The notes: generated by a model not told the origin, from the letters alone. Positions 50,158 to 60,192 are shown, numbered from the stretch's first letter. The stretch: DNA of 64,000 bases from UBA11475 sp902486425 (GCA_902486425.1 CABTOK010000005.1:124001-188000), one strand, 5' to 3'. Made by a program: numbers and translations.

Positions 50158-50967
50158 ATGACCGATTTATTTAAAGATAATTTCGATAAAAGAGCAAAAT
50201 GCCTGTTCTTCGATTTCGACGGAACTTTGCATAATAACGGCGTTACGTCGCCGGAAACGATAAAGGCTTTAGACTACGCCAAAAGTAAAGGATGTTACCT
50301 CTTCGTCAATACAGGTCGGACGAAACCGTTCCTTATGCGGGATCTGTTTAAATACACGGAGTACGAATTCGACGGAATTTTATGCGGCGGCGCGACAATT
50401 TATTACGGCAAAAATTACGAAAAAGTTTTGTTTGAAGAACCGCCGCTTACCGAGAACGAAAAGGATGAAATACTTTCCGTCGTATGCAAAAACTCTTTAT
50501 GGACCGTTTTCGAAGGTTACGACGAACTTTACACGCTCGAAATCCGCGGAGAAGTAAAGTATACGAAGTCCGAGCTCGAAAAGTTTTACCGTAAAGGAAA
50601 AGAAGATTTATCGAAGCTTAAAATATCAAAATGCTCCGTATTCCCGCCGAAGGGCGTTCCGGCATTTGATAAAGTGAAACAAGCAACCTGCATGGACTGG
50701 GTTGAATATAAATATTATCCTTGGTACGAGGGCTATAAAAAGGGCTGCGGCAAAGGTAAAATTATCGAAAAGTTCTGTTTGATAACCGGCACGGATATTA
50801 AAAATACGATAGCCTTCGGCGACAGCGAAAACGATATTTCGGCTTTCGGGGCTGCGGCAAAAAGCGTTGCGATGAATTTTGCCCCGGAACCGCTTAAAAA
50901 CGTTGCGACTTACGTTGCTGCTGGGGCGGAAGGCGTTGCGGAAGGAATATACTATTACGTTAAATAA
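50158..50967 (+). CDS. HAD-superfamily Cof-type phosphatase
   Basis: The ATG at 50158 is used because it follows the preceding stop by 2 bp; the frame extends back to 50089 inside the Cys-rich gene. The 269 residues have HAD motif I FFDFDGTLHN, motif II NTGRTK, motif III Lys in the GKGKIIEKF region and motif IV FGDSENDISAF. A C2-type cap lies between. Cof/YkrA-type enzymes dephosphorylate sugar phosphates or cofactors. It ends 27 bp before a strong shared terminator. Confidence 0.9.
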   Translation: MTDLFKDNFDKRAKCLFFDFDGTLHNNGVTSPETIKALDYAKSKGCYLFVNTGRTKPFLMRDLFKYTEYEFDGILCGGATIYYGKNYEKVLFEEPPLTENEKDEILSVVCKNSLWTVFEGYDELYTLEIRGEVKYTKSELEKFYRKGKEDLSKLKISKCSVFPPKGVPAFDKVKQATCMDWVEYKYYPWYEGYKKGCGKGKIIEKFCLITGTDIKNTIAFGDSENDISAFGAAAKSVAMNFAPEPLKNVATYVAAGAEGVAEGIYYYVK

Positions 50968-50994
50968 ATAAAGAAGTATCAAACGGTATTAAAT

Positions 50995-51029
50995 AAAAGG
51001 ACCTGTTTCGTCGAAACAAGTCCTTTTTT
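50995..51029. terminator. Bidirectional terminator between the HAD gene and glnN
   Basis: A stem of about 15 bp with one mismatch (50995-51009 with 51013-51027), loop of 3, A-tract left and T-run right. Confidence 0.9.
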
Positions 51030-51044
51030 GTTGTTTTATTAAAT

Positions 51045-53135
51045 TTATCTTACGCCGAACATAAGATCCGCGTACGAAGGATACGGCCAGTATGGTTTTG
51101 CGGTGAGCTTTTCGGCTTCGTCCACGTCTTTACGGAGAGATTCCATTCTTTCTACGATCTCATAGCGGTAGTATTTTGCGGTCAAAAGAGAGTCGGTTTC
51201 GTCTACGTTCGAAAGAGCGTCCGCAAGTTCGTTGACCTTGGTGAATATAGAATCTTCCAGAGCGGAGAGCTTTTCCGCGGTGGCGACTTCGTAGTTTCTG
51301 CTTGCGTGAGAAACAAATTCCGTTTTCTTGCCCGCGGTTTTTGCAAGGGCGAGAGTATAATTCGAAATTGCGGGGAGAATGTCCTTATTAACCATGTCTA
51401 CCATGGTTGCAGCTTCGATGTTGATGGTCTTTGAATAATTTTCGAGCATGATCTCGTATCTCGCTTTAAGTTCCTTTTCGGAGAATACGCGGTGTTCTTC
51501 AAAGAGTTTTACATTCTTTTCTTCAAGGAAGTAAGGGAGACAGTCGGGGGTGGATTTAAGGTTTAAAAGACCTCTCTTTTCGGCTTCTTTTATCCATGCT
51601 TCGTCGTAACCGTTGCCGTTGAAAACTATCCGTTTATGCGCTTTTAGCGTTTCTTTTATAAGGTCGTGAAGGTCCGCCGTGAAGTTTTTGGAACCTTCGA
51701 GCTTGTCGGCGAACTGTCTGAGTTCTTCGGCAACCGCGGTGTTAAGAACGATATTCGCTTCCGCTATTGACGCAGACGAGCCTACCATACGGAATTCGAA
51801 TTTATTGCCCGTAAACGCAAACGGGGAAGTTCTGTTTCTGTCCGTCGTGTCTTTGGGAAATTTGGGGATAACGTGAACGCCGATCTTCATCTGGACTTTT
51901 TCTTTCTTGTCATAAGAAGAATCGTTTTCGATCGCAGTTAAAATTTCGGTAAGTTCGTCGCCTAAAAACATCGAAACGATGGCGGGGGGCGCTTCGTTTG
52001 CGCCGAGTCTGTGATCGTTGCCGGCTGAAGCAGCCGAAATTCTTAAAAGGTCCTGATATTCGTCGACGGCTTTTATGACTGCGGTCAGAAAGAGAAGAAA
52101 CTGTGCGTTGTCGTACGGCGTTTCGCCCGGTTCGAGAAGATTAACGCCCGTATCGGTAGAGATGGACCAGTTGTTGTGTTTGCCGCTGCCGTTTACGCCG
52201 GCGAAAGGCTTTTCGTGAAGAAGGCATACCATGCCGTGACGCTTAGCGACCTTTCTCATCATTTCCATGGTGAGCTGGTTGTGGTCGGTGGCGATATTCG
52301 TCGTGGTGAAGATGGGAGCGAGTTCGTGCTGGGACGGAGCGACTTCGTTATGTTCGGTCTTTGCAAGGATGCCGAGCTTCCAGAGTTCGACGTTGAGGTT
52401 CTTCATGAATTCCTGTACCTGCGGTTTTATCGCGCCGAAGTAATGGTCTTCGAGTTCCTGACCTTTGGGAGCCTTTGCTCCGAAAAGCGTTCTGCCCGTT
52501 AATATAAGATCCTCTCTCTTGTCGTAAAGGTCTTTGGGTATAAGGAAGTATTCCTGTTCGGGACCGACCGTCGTTTTAACCGACGTTACTTTGTCGTTGC
52601 CGAAGAGCTTTATTACTCTCAAAGCCTGTTTGTTTATCGCTTCCATCGAACGGAGAAGGGGAGTTTTTTTATCGATCGACTCGCCGCCGTATGCGCAGAA
52701 CGCCGTGGGTATGCAAAGCACGCCGTCTTTTATAAATGCGTAAGAAGTGGGATCCCAAGCCGTATATCCTCTCGCTTCGAAAGTGGCTCTTAATCCGCCG
52801 GAAGGGAAGCTCGAAGCGTCGGGTTCGCCGCGGACGAGTTCTTTACCGGAAAAGTCGAGGGTTATCGAACCGTCTTCCGCAGGGGTGATGAAACTGTCGT
52901 GTTTTTCGGCGGTAACTCCCGTCATAGGCTGGAACCAGTGAGTATAATGAGTCGCGCCGTTTTCCACAGCCCAGTCTTTCATGGCTTTGGCGACTACGTT
53001 TGCCGTTTCTAATCCGAGACGTTTGCCGTTTTCGATGGCTTCTAAAACTTCTTTATAAGTTTCTCTCGGAAGTCTTGATTTCATTACGGCGTCGTTAAAA
53101 ACTTTACTGCCGAATAAGTCTTTTATTGTGTCCAC
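51045..53135 (-). CDS. glnN: Glutamine synthetase type III
   Basis: This 696-residue protein is of GSIII length, with the N-terminal RLPRETYKEVLEAIENGKRL and the block ATHYTHWFQPMTGVTAEKHD. ATP and metal-binding motifs are EQEYFLI and NEVAPSQHELAP, with NHRLGANEAPPAIVS and RNRTSPFAFTGNKFE. It makes glutamine from glutamate, ammonia and ATP. GSIII forms dodecamers and is typical of Bacteroidetes, cyanobacteria and Clostridia. The start codon is GTG at 53135, with AAAGGAG 8 bp upstream. Its promoter is about 70-100 bp upstream. Confidence 0.96.
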   Translation of the reverse strand: MDTIKDLFGSKVFNDAVMKSRLPRETYKEVLEAIENGKRLGLETANVVAKAMKDWAVENGATHYTHWFQPMTGVTAEKHDSFITPAEDGSITLDFSGKELVRGEPDASSFPSGGLRATFEARGYTAWDPTSYAFIKDGVLCIPTAFCAYGGESIDKKTPLLRSMEAINKQALRVIKLFGNDKVTSVKTTVGPEQEYFLIPKDLYDKREDLILTGRTLFGAKAPKGQELEDHYFGAIKPQVQEFMKNLNVELWKLGILAKTEHNEVAPSQHELAPIFTTTNIATDHNQLTMEMMRKVAKRHGMVCLLHEKPFAGVNGSGKHNNWSISTDTGVNLLEPGETPYDNAQFLLFLTAVIKAVDEYQDLLRISAASAGNDHRLGANEAPPAIVSMFLGDELTEILTAIENDSSYDKKEKVQMKIGVHVIPKFPKDTTDRNRTSPFAFTGNKFEFRMVGSSASIAEANIVLNTAVAEELRQFADKLEGSKNFTADLHDLIKETLKAHKRIVFNGNGYDEAWIKEAEKRGLLNLKSTPDCLPYFLEEKNVKLFEEHRVFSEKELKARYEIMLENYSKTINIEAATMVDMVNKDILPAISNYTLALAKTAGKKTEFVSHASRNYEVATAEKLSALEDSIFTKVNELADALSNVDETDSLLTAKYYRYEIVERMESLRKDVDEAEKLTAKPYWPYPSYADLMFGVR

Positions 53136-53206
53136 TTTCGTATCTCCTTTGTATTTTTATGAATCGGTAAATCGCCTTCCGGCAAATTTACAAAAATTAT
53201 GGCGTA

Positions 53207-53235
53207 ATTTTAACGCAAAGAGTATCTGTTGTCAA
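53207..53235 (-). promoter_or_regulatory. Promoter of glnN
   Basis: On the - strand TTGACA (53235 to 53230), 17-bp spacer, TAAAAT (53212 to 53207). Start near 53200, leader about 65 nt. Confidence 0.85.
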
Positions 53236-53505
53236 CGGTTTTTATATAAAAAATTTTAAAAACGCCAAAATTTTTTCGCTTGAAAACACAGCCGCTTCGC
53301 ATACGCGCAAAACAATATTTTCGCATTTGTTTTCCACCGTTCGCTACAGTATGGCGGTTGCCCTGAAAAACGAACCGCAGAAATTTTTACTTTGACGGCT
53401 GCTTATGATAAAAAGCGGTTTGTTTCTTAAAACAAGCGGGAACAGACGTCGGTAGCCGACAGAACGAAAAAAATTTTAAAATCGAAAAAAATTTTTAAAA
53501 ACCCC

Positions 53506-53535
53506 TTGACACGGAAATTAAGCATAGTGTATAAT
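53506..53535 (+). promoter_or_regulatory. Promoter of pyrG
   Basis: TTGACA (53506-53511), 18-bp spacer, TATAAT (53530-53535). Start near 53542, leader about 170 nt. Confidence 0.82.
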
Positions 53536-53541
53536 TTCCCC

Positions 53542-53656
53542 GTTAAAAAAGGGCAGGGACTTCGTCTATTTTACGGGGTACCATCGCCCTTATTTTCTTT
53601 TAAGTGATAAAACAGCGTGTTTTTTGCTTAAAAATCGGTAAAAAATAAGCATTTTT
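53542..53656 (+). promoter_or_regulatory. pyrG leader with two candidate attenuator hairpins
   Basis: AAGGGC (53549-53554) can pair with GCCCTT (53586-53591), followed by ATTTTCTTTT. TGCTTA (53625-53630) pairs with TAAGCA (53646-53651), followed by TTTTT. Both resemble terminators inside the leader. CCCCGT (53538-53543) and ACGGGG (53573-53578) could pair only if transcription starts early. Confidence 0.4.
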
Positions 53657-53714
53657 ACAAAATTTTCATAAATAAAAGATATAAAATACAAGAAGATACA
53701 GGAAGGAGAACCAT

Positions 53715-55367
53715 ATGAAGAAGTACATTTTCGTAACAGGCGGGGTTGTTTCGGGACTCGGTAAAGGAATAACGGCTGCGTCGCTCGGCAGACTGTTAAA
53801 AGCAAGGGGACTTAAAGTCGCCGCGCAGAAACTCGATCCGTACATAAACGTAGATCCCGGCACGATGAGTCCGTATCAGCACGGCGAAGTTTTCGTGACC
53901 GAAGACGGAGCCGAAACAGATCTCGATCTCGGACATTACGAGAGATTCATAGACGAAAATCTTAACAGATTCTCCAACCTTACCACCGGTAAAGTTTATT
54001 GGAACGTACTTAACAAAGAACGTCGCGGCGAATATCTCGGCTCGACCGTTCAGACCATTCCGCACATCACCAACGAAATCAAAGACTTCGTTTACAGAGT
54101 AGGAAGGGAAACCGACGCAGACGTCGTAATAACCGAAATCGGCGGGACTATCGGCGATATAGAATCGCAGCCGTTTATCGAAGCGGTAAGACAAATCTCG
54201 CTGGAAGTAGGGAGAGAAAACAGCCTTTTCATACACGTTACGCTGGTACCTTTCTTGTCGGGCAGCGACGAACACAAGAGTAAACCCACCCAGCACTCCG
54301 TAAAAGAATTGCAGGGCATGGGAATCAACCCGAACATAATCATTTTAAGATGCGACGAACCGCTCGAAGAGAGCATCTTTAATAAGATCTCTCTTTTCTG
54401 TAACGTAAAAAGAGATTGCGTTATCGAAAATATAACTCTCCCCGTGCTTTACGAAGCCCCGCTTATGCTCGAAAAGAACAACTTTTCGACCGTGGTTTTA
54501 AGAGAACTCGGATTGACCGCAAAAAGTCCCGATCTCAAAGAATGGGAAGAAATGGTTGAAAAGATCAAATCCGCTAAAGAAGAAGTCAAAATCGCTCTCG
54601 TAGGCAAATACGTGGCTCTTCACGATGCGTATCTTTCGGTTGCGGAAGCGCTCCGCCACGCCGCTTATGCGCTCGGCAAAAAGGTTAAAATACTCTGGAT
54701 CGACAGCGAAACCGTTACCGAAGAAAACGTAACCGAAGCCCTTAAAGAAGCGGACGGAATACTCGTTCCCGGCGGGTTCGGTAACCGCGGAGTCGAAGGA
54801 AAGATTATTACGTGCAGATACGCGAGAGAGAACAATATTCCGTATCTCGGAATCTGTCTCGGTATGCAGGTAGCGGTTATCGAGTATGCGAGAGACGTTT
54901 TAGGGCTTAAAGACGCCAATTCGGGCGAATTCGATCCGGACAGTAAGAACAAAGTTATTGACTTTTTGCCCGATCAGAGCGATAATATAAATAAAGGCGG
55001 TACGCTTCGTCTCGGCGCGTATCCCTGCAAGGTCGAATTCGGAAGCAAGCTTTACGAGTGTTATAATGAAGAGATGATATTCGAACGTCATCGTCATCGT
55101 TACGAATACAACAACGACTATCGCGAACAGCTCGTGAATGCGGGACTTCTCATCGGAGGCACTTCTCCCGACGAGAGAATAGTCGAAACGGTAGAAATAA
55201 AAGAAAACGACTATTTCGTCGGCGTGCAGTTCCATCCCGAATTCAAATCCCGTCCGAATAAACCGCATCCGCTTTTCACAGGGCTCATCAAGTACGCCGC
55301 TTTAAGAAAGGAAAGACTCGAAGGCGTATCCGGAAACGGCGAAACTGCGGAAGAAAATAATAAATAG
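53715..55367 (+). CDS. pyrG: CTP synthase
   Basis: This 550-residue enzyme has the N-terminal amidoligase domain KYIFVTGGVVSGLGKGITAA. The CTP/UTP feedback region begins DPGTMSPYQHGEV, and the C-terminal class I glutamine amidotransferase has PGGFGNRG, GICLGMQ with the catalytic Cys, and HPEF. It aminates UTP to CTP. AAGGAG precedes the ATG. It is followed by purB 85 bp downstream and has a long leader with possible attenuation. Confidence 0.98.
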   Translation: MKKYIFVTGGVVSGLGKGITAASLGRLLKARGLKVAAQKLDPYINVDPGTMSPYQHGEVFVTEDGAETDLDLGHYERFIDENLNRFSNLTTGKVYWNVLNKERRGEYLGSTVQTIPHITNEIKDFVYRVGRETDADVVITEIGGTIGDIESQPFIEAVRQISLEVGRENSLFIHVTLVPFLSGSDEHKSKPTQHSVKELQGMGINPNIIILRCDEPLEESIFNKISLFCNVKRDCVIENITLPVLYEAPLMLEKNNFSTVVLRELGLTAKSPDLKEWEEMVEKIKSAKEEVKIALVGKYVALHDAYLSVAEALRHAAYALGKKVKILWIDSETVTEENVTEALKEADGILVPGGFGNRGVEGKIITCRYARENNIPYLGICLGMQVAVIEYARDVLGLKDANSGEFDPDSKNKVIDFLPDQSDNINKGGTLRLGAYPCKVEFGSKLYECYNEEMIFERHRHRYEYNNDYREQLVNAGLLIGGTSPDERIVETVEIKENDYFVGVQFHPEFKSRPNKPHPLFTGLIKYAALRKERLEGVSGNGETAEENNK

Positions 55368-55452
55368 AATATATAAATAATTATATATAAAATACAAACA
55401 TAATAGTAAGGGCGCCTGAAAAGACGCTTTTATTACGGTAAAGGAGATATAA

Positions 55453-56886
55453 ATGGCTGAATTTTACGAAAATCCGCTGTGTTTAAGATATGCGAGCGAC
55501 GAAATGAAAAGAATCTTTTCGTCCGACAAAAAGTTTTCTACCTGGAGAAAATTGTGGGTAGCGCTTGCGGAAGCGGAAAAGGAACTCGGTATAAATATAA
55601 CCGATGAGCAGATTGAAGAAATGAAGGCTCATTTATACGACATAGATTACGACAAAGCGAGATATTACGAAAACATAACCCGTCACGACGTAATGGCGCA
55701 TATAAAAACTTTTTGCGAAGTTTGCCCGACGGCTGCTCCCATAGTTCATCTCGGGGCGACCTCGTGCTACGTCGGCGACAATACCGATATAATTTTGCAA
55801 AAGGAGGCGCTTTTAAGAATAAAATCGATGCTTCTGACGGCGATTTCGGAAACGGCGAAGTTTGCCGAAAAGTATAAAAATCTTCAGACGCTCGCTTATA
55901 CGCATTTTCAGGCGGCGCAACCTACCACTCTCGGCAAGAGAGCCACTCTCTGGATTCAGGACCTTATGATGGATCTCGAACGTCTTGACTTTACTCTTGA
56001 CGGTCTTAAATTTTTCGGCTGTAAAGGAACGACGGGTACGGGCGCGAGCTTTCTGGAGCTTTTCGAAGGGGACGGCGAAAAGGTCGTAAAACTCGAAAAA
56101 CTTATAGCCGAAAAGATGGGCTTCGATAAAGTTTATTCGGTAAGCGGACAGACCTATTCGAGAAAGGTCGATTATTTTACCCTTTCCGTTTTATCGGGCA
56201 TTGCCCAGTCCGCGCAGAAGTTTTCGAGCGATATAAGACTTTTATCGCACATGAAAGAAGTAGACGAACCGTTCGAATCGGGACAGGTCGGATCTTCGGC
56301 CATGGCTTATAAACGCAACCCGATGAGAAGCGAAAGAATGGCTTCTTTATCGAAATTCATTATAGCCGACGCCATGAACCCGGCGATGACCGCAGGCACG
56401 CAGTGGTTTGAAAGAACGCTCGACGACTCGGCTAACAGAAGAATATCCATACCGGAGGCGTTTTTGGCTACGGACGGCGTTTTAACTCTTTATATAAACG
56501 TCATAAAGGGTCTTACCGTCTATCCGAACGTAATAAAAAAGCATCTTGACGAAGAACTTCCGTTCATGGCAACCGAAAACATTCTTATGTACTGCGTAAA
56601 GCAGGGCGGCGACAGACAGATGCTTCACGAAGCTATCCGCAAGCATTCGGTAGCTGCGGGCAAAGCGGTAAAACAGGACGGCGCGAAAAACGATCTTTTA
56701 GACAGAATAGCCGCCGATCCGATTTTTAAGCTAAAGAGAAGCGATATAGATAAAATTATAGAAGAAAGTAACTTTACCGGCATAGCAAGTAAACAAACCG
56801 ACGATTATTTAGTTGAAGTTTACAAAGTTTTGGAGTATAATAAAGATAAGGTGAGCGAGACCGTCGAAGCGAACATAAACGTTTAA
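55453..56886 (+). CDS. purB: Adenylosuccinate lyase
   Basis: This 477-residue aspartase/fumarase-fold enzyme has the catalytic signature SSAMAYKRNPMRSE, the first conserved stretch ATSCYVGDNTD and the THFQAAQPTTLGKR region. It cleaves SAICAR and adenylosuccinate, acting twice in purine synthesis. The 477 length and sequence style match the long Clostridial PurB rather than the Bacillus 430-residue type. AAAGGAG precedes the ATG. It sits immediately upstream of purA. Confidence 0.96.
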   Translation: MAEFYENPLCLRYASDEMKRIFSSDKKFSTWRKLWVALAEAEKELGINITDEQIEEMKAHLYDIDYDKARYYENITRHDVMAHIKTFCEVCPTAAPIVHLGATSCYVGDNTDIILQKEALLRIKSMLLTAISETAKFAEKYKNLQTLAYTHFQAAQPTTLGKRATLWIQDLMMDLERLDFTLDGLKFFGCKGTTGTGASFLELFEGDGEKVVKLEKLIAEKMGFDKVYSVSGQTYSRKVDYFTLSVLSGIAQSAQKFSSDIRLLSHMKEVDEPFESGQVGSSAMAYKRNPMRSERMASLSKFIIADAMNPAMTAGTQWFERTLDDSANRRISIPEAFLATDGVLTLYINVIKGLTVYPNVIKKHLDEELPFMATENILMYCVKQGGDRQMLHEAIRKHSVAAGKAVKQDGAKNDLLDRIAADPIFKLKRSDIDKIIEESNFTGIASKQTDDYLVEVYKVLEYNKDKVSETVEANINV

Positions 56887-57162
56887 GCTCGTTTCGCTAA
56901 AAGTTTCGTTATAAAAAGGTCGCGTTTCGGAGATACAGGTATTATAAAATATTACCGTAAAAGAAAACGCGGCGTAAATTAAGGCTTTAAGCAAGATCCT
57001 CGGATCGTTATTTAATTTTTCTTCGGGAAGTCCGACTTTATAAAAGTAATAATCGAATTCACGGTTTTTAAGGTCATAAAACGGATTTTCAAAAGCAAAC
57101 GCTAAATAATATAAGGATAAGGATCATGTTAAAACGATTTAAAAATTTAAGGAGTTAGAAAC

Positions 57163-58437
57163 ATGTTCACAGCAATCGTAGGAATCAACTGGGGCGACGA
57201 AGGCAAGGGAAGAATGGTAGACCTTCTTTCCAAAGATTACGACGTGGTATGCCGTTATCAGGGCGGCAATAACGCCGGACACACCGTTATAGAAGGCGAT
57301 AAAAAGGTAGTTCTTAATCTTTTGCCGTCGGGTATTTTACGTCCCGAAACGGTAAACGTTATGGGTCCCGGCATGGTTATTGACGTAAAGCACCTTTATA
57401 ACGAAGTCGCTAAGTTAAGAGAACAGGGCGTAGAAATCAGCCCGAAGAATCTTAAAATAAGCGACAGAGCGACGATCTGCATGCCTTATCACGTTCTTCT
57501 GGACGGACTCGAAGAAGACAGATTAAAAGACAAAAAATTCGGTTCGACGCGTCGCGGCATTTCGCCCGTATACGCCGACAAGTATATGAAGAAGACTCTC
57601 CGTATGGGTGATATTCTCCATATGGACAGCGTAGAAGAAAAACTTGCTTCCATCGTGGAATGGAAGAATTTAACGGTAGTCGGCGGCTATCAGCACGAAC
57701 CGATTAACGTTAAAGAAATGATGGATTATTTAAACACTTATGCGGTTTATTTCAAGGACTACGTTTGCGACGTTACCGAATACCTTTCCAAGGCGTTCGA
57801 CGAGGGTAAGTCAGTTATGTCCGAAGCTCAGCTCGGAGCATTGAGAGATATAGATTTCGGTATTTACCCTTATACTTCGGCATCCAACACCATCGCGGCG
57901 TACGCTCCGATCGGCGCGGGCGTTCCTTTCAAAAAGGTAGACAGAGTTATCGGTATCATGAAAGCTTATTCGAGCTGTGTAGGCGAAGGACCTTACACAT
58001 GCGAACTTTTCGGAGAAGAAGGCAACGCATTAAGAGAAGCGGGGGCTGAATACGGCGCCGCTACAGGCAGACCGAGAAGAGTCGGCGGATTCGACGTCGT
58101 CGCTTCGAGATACGGTATTAAAATGCAGGGGGCGGACGATATAGCGCTCACCAAGCTCGACGTTCTTTCGTGCTTCGATAAGATCCCCGTATGCGTCGCA
58201 TACGAAGTGGACGGAGTAAGAACGATGAACTTTCCCTCGGGCGACGCACTCAAAAGGGCTAAACCCGTTTACGAATATTTCGACGGATGGAAGTGCGACA
58301 TCTCTGGTTGCAGAAAACTTTCCGATCTTCCCGAAAACGCTAAAAAATACGTAGACTATATAGAAAAGGCTACCGGCTGCAAGATTAAATATATCTCCGT
58401 CGGCGCCGAAAGAGAAAGCTATATAAAAGTTTATTAA
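57163..58437 (+). CDS. purA: Adenylosuccinate synthetase
   Basis: This 424-residue enzyme begins AIVGINWGDEGKGRMVDLL, the GTP-binding Asp/Lys loop. It continues QGGNNAGHTV, GSTRRGISPVYADK, and the C-terminal ATGRPRRVGGFD and FDKIPVC-type guanine-binding region. It joins IMP to aspartate with GTP. NWGDEGKG replaces the usual QWGDEGKG, a mild change. AAGGAG precedes the ATG. It is followed by a terminator and guaA, grouping the AMP and GMP branches. Confidence 0.97.
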   Translation: MFTAIVGINWGDEGKGRMVDLLSKDYDVVCRYQGGNNAGHTVIEGDKKVVLNLLPSGILRPETVNVMGPGMVIDVKHLYNEVAKLREQGVEISPKNLKISDRATICMPYHVLLDGLEEDRLKDKKFGSTRRGISPVYADKYMKKTLRMGDILHMDSVEEKLASIVEWKNLTVVGGYQHEPINVKEMMDYLNTYAVYFKDYVCDVTEYLSKAFDEGKSVMSEAQLGALRDIDFGIYPYTSASNTIAAYAPIGAGVPFKKVDRVIGIMKAYSSCVGEGPYTCELFGEEGNALREAGAEYGAATGRPRRVGGFDVVASRYGIKMQGADDIALTKLDVLSCFDKIPVCVAYEVDGVRTMNFPSGDALKRAKPVYEYFDGWKCDISGCRKLSDLPENAKKYVDYIEKATGCKIKYISVGAERESYIKVY

Positions 58438-58455
58438 GATAATTTTTGCATAATT

Positions 58456-58494
58456 TTACGGCAAAGCGCTTATTTTTCGCTTTGCCGTAATTTT
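58456..58494 (+). terminator. Intrinsic terminator of purA
   Basis: A 13-bp perfect stem TTACGGCAAAGCG (58456-58468) with 58478-58490, loop of 9, then TTTT. Confidence 0.85.
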
Positions 58495-58594
58495 AACAAT
58501 TTTTTACTTGTGTTTTTTTGTAAAATATCGTAAAATTTACGTTAAAGCCAAGGCGGGAATCTTTATAAAAATTCCGCATTAAAAGGAGCAATAA

Positions 58595-60127
58595 ATGAAA
58601 AATCAGACGGTTCTTGTAGTGGACTTCGGCGGTCAGTACAACCAGCTTATCGTAAGAAGGGTAAGAAATTCAGGCGTTTATGCCGAACTCGTACCCAATA
58701 CGATTACTATCGAAAAGATTAAAAGCTACGATCCCATCGGCATAATTTTTACCGGCGGTCCGCACAGCGTTTATAAAGAAGATTCCCCCAAGGTAGATAA
58801 AGAAATTTTTAATCTCGGCGTTCCCATTCTCGGCATATGCTACGGCATGCAGCTTATATCTTATATGAACGGCGGCAGCGTAGTCCGTTGCGACATAGCG
58901 GAATACGGCACTAAAAAAATCAGATATTCGGACAGCGTTATTTTCGAAGGTATGGATAAAGAAAGCGTTTGCTGGATGAGTCACGGCGATCAGGTGGCTT
59001 CGGTTCCCGAAGGATATACCGTTACCGCTTCCACCGACGAGTGCAAAATAGCCGCTTACGAAAACCCTGTCAAAAAGTTTTACGCCGTTCAGCTTCATCC
59101 CGAAGTCGTCCACACGGTAAACGGTAATCTTATCCTTAAAAACTTTTTATATAAGGTCTGCGGTGCGAAAGGCGACTGGACTATGGGCGATTACGCCGCA
59201 GAACAGATAAAAGCCATAAGAGAAAAGGTCGGAAACGGAAAAGTTCTCTGCGCGATGAGCGGCGGCGTCGACAGCGCGGTCGCAGCGACCATTCTTCATA
59301 AAGCGGTCGGCGACAATCTTACTTGCGTATTCGTCGATCACGGTCTTCTCCGCAAAAACGAAGCGGACGAAGTAATGAGCGTTTTTAAAGATAAGATGGG
59401 TATGAATCTTATCAAAATAGATGCGTCGAAGAGATTTTTATCCAAACTCGCCGGCGTAAAAGAACCCGAAAAGAAACGTAAAATAATCGGTAAAGAATTT
59501 ATCGAAGTATTCAGCGAATTTTCCAAACAGATAGGCAAAGTGGATTATCTCGTTCAGGGAACCATTTATCCAGACGTTATCGAAAGCGGTCTCGGCAAGA
59601 GTGCGGTCATAAAGAGTCACCACAACGTAGGCGGACTTCCTTCGGTAATAGATTTTAAGGAAATTATCGAACCTCTCCGCAGCCTTTTCAAAGATGAAGT
59701 AAGAGCGTTGGGACTCGAACTCGGACTTCCGGAAAAGATCGTTATGCGTCAGCCGTTCCCCGGTCCCGGACTCGCCATAAGAATAATCGGAAACATCACA
59801 AAAAAGAAGGTTACGATTTTACAGGACGCAGACTATATCTTCAGAGAAGAAATTGCGAAAGCAGGTCTTGACAAGGTTATCTGGCAGTATTTTGCGGTGC
59901 TTACGGGCATGCGCTCGGTAGGCGTTATGGGCGACGAAAGAACTTACGACTACACTATCGCTTTAAGAGCGGTTACCAGCGTCGACGGCATGACTGCCGA
60001 CTGGGCGGATATTCCGCACGACGTTATGGTTAAAATCTCTTCGAGAATAGTTAACGAAGTCAAATCGGTCAACAGAGTAGTTTACGACGTTACTTCCAAA
60101 CCGCCGGCAACCATCGAATGGGAATAA
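58595..60127 (+). CDS. guaA: GMP synthase (glutamine-hydrolysing)
   Basis: The 510-residue protein has three parts. The N-terminal GATase class I has the catalytic Cys in GICYGMQL and HPEVVHT. The PP-loop ATP-pyrophosphatase is AMSGGVDSAVAA, and the C-terminal dimerisation domain starts near RQPFPGPGLAIR and ends KPPATIEWE. It converts XMP to GMP, completing the pathway begun by guaB. AAAAGGAG precedes the ATG. A hairpin GCGGGAAT/ATTCCGC lies in the leader, but no known purine riboswitch. Confidence 0.98.
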   Translation: MKNQTVLVVDFGGQYNQLIVRRVRNSGVYAELVPNTITIEKIKSYDPIGIIFTGGPHSVYKEDSPKVDKEIFNLGVPILGICYGMQLISYMNGGSVVRCDIAEYGTKKIRYSDSVIFEGMDKESVCWMSHGDQVASVPEGYTVTASTDECKIAAYENPVKKFYAVQLHPEVVHTVNGNLILKNFLYKVCGAKGDWTMGDYAAEQIKAIREKVGNGKVLCAMSGGVDSAVAATILHKAVGDNLTCVFVDHGLLRKNEADEVMSVFKDKMGMNLIKIDASKRFLSKLAGVKEPEKKRKIIGKEFIEVFSEFSKQIGKVDYLVQGTIYPDVIESGLGKSAVIKSHHNVGGLPSVIDFKEIIEPLRSLFKDEVRALGLELGLPEKIVMRQPFPGPGLAIRIIGNITKKKVTILQDADYIFREEIAKAGLDKVIWQYFAVLTGMRSVGVMGDERTYDYTIALRAVTSVDGMTADWADIPHDVMVKISSRIVNEVKSVNRVVYDVTSKPPATIEWE

Positions 60128-60139
60128 TAATTTAATAAT

Positions 60140-60173
60140 AAGCGGAAGCATTATAAAAGGCTTCCGCTTTTTT
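60140..60173 (+). terminator. Intrinsic terminator of guaA
   Basis: A 10-bp perfect stem AAGCGGAAGC (60140-60149) with 60160-60169, loop of 10, then T-run. Confidence 0.9.
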
Positions 60174-60192
60174 ATTCGGGTATGGTTTCGTT

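Larger units (their letters stand above)
53136..53714. other. Divergent control region between glnN and pyrG
   Basis: 579 bp without a credible ORF. It contains the glnN promoter, an undefined stretch at 53240-53500 with a small GTCGG-TAG-CCGAC hairpin near 53450, the pyrG promoter and a pyrG leader with two candidate attenuator hairpins. Confidence 0.6.

Noticed and set aside
53542..53560. Classical reiterative-GGGC control of pyrG
   Set aside because: GGGC is about 10 nt after the predicted start, not at +1, so the Bacillus mechanism does not fit as read.
58495..58594. Purine riboswitch before guaA (and before purB or purA)
   Set aside because: I find only a simple hairpin before guaA and none of the conserved purine-riboswitch core or junction bases in any of the three leaders.
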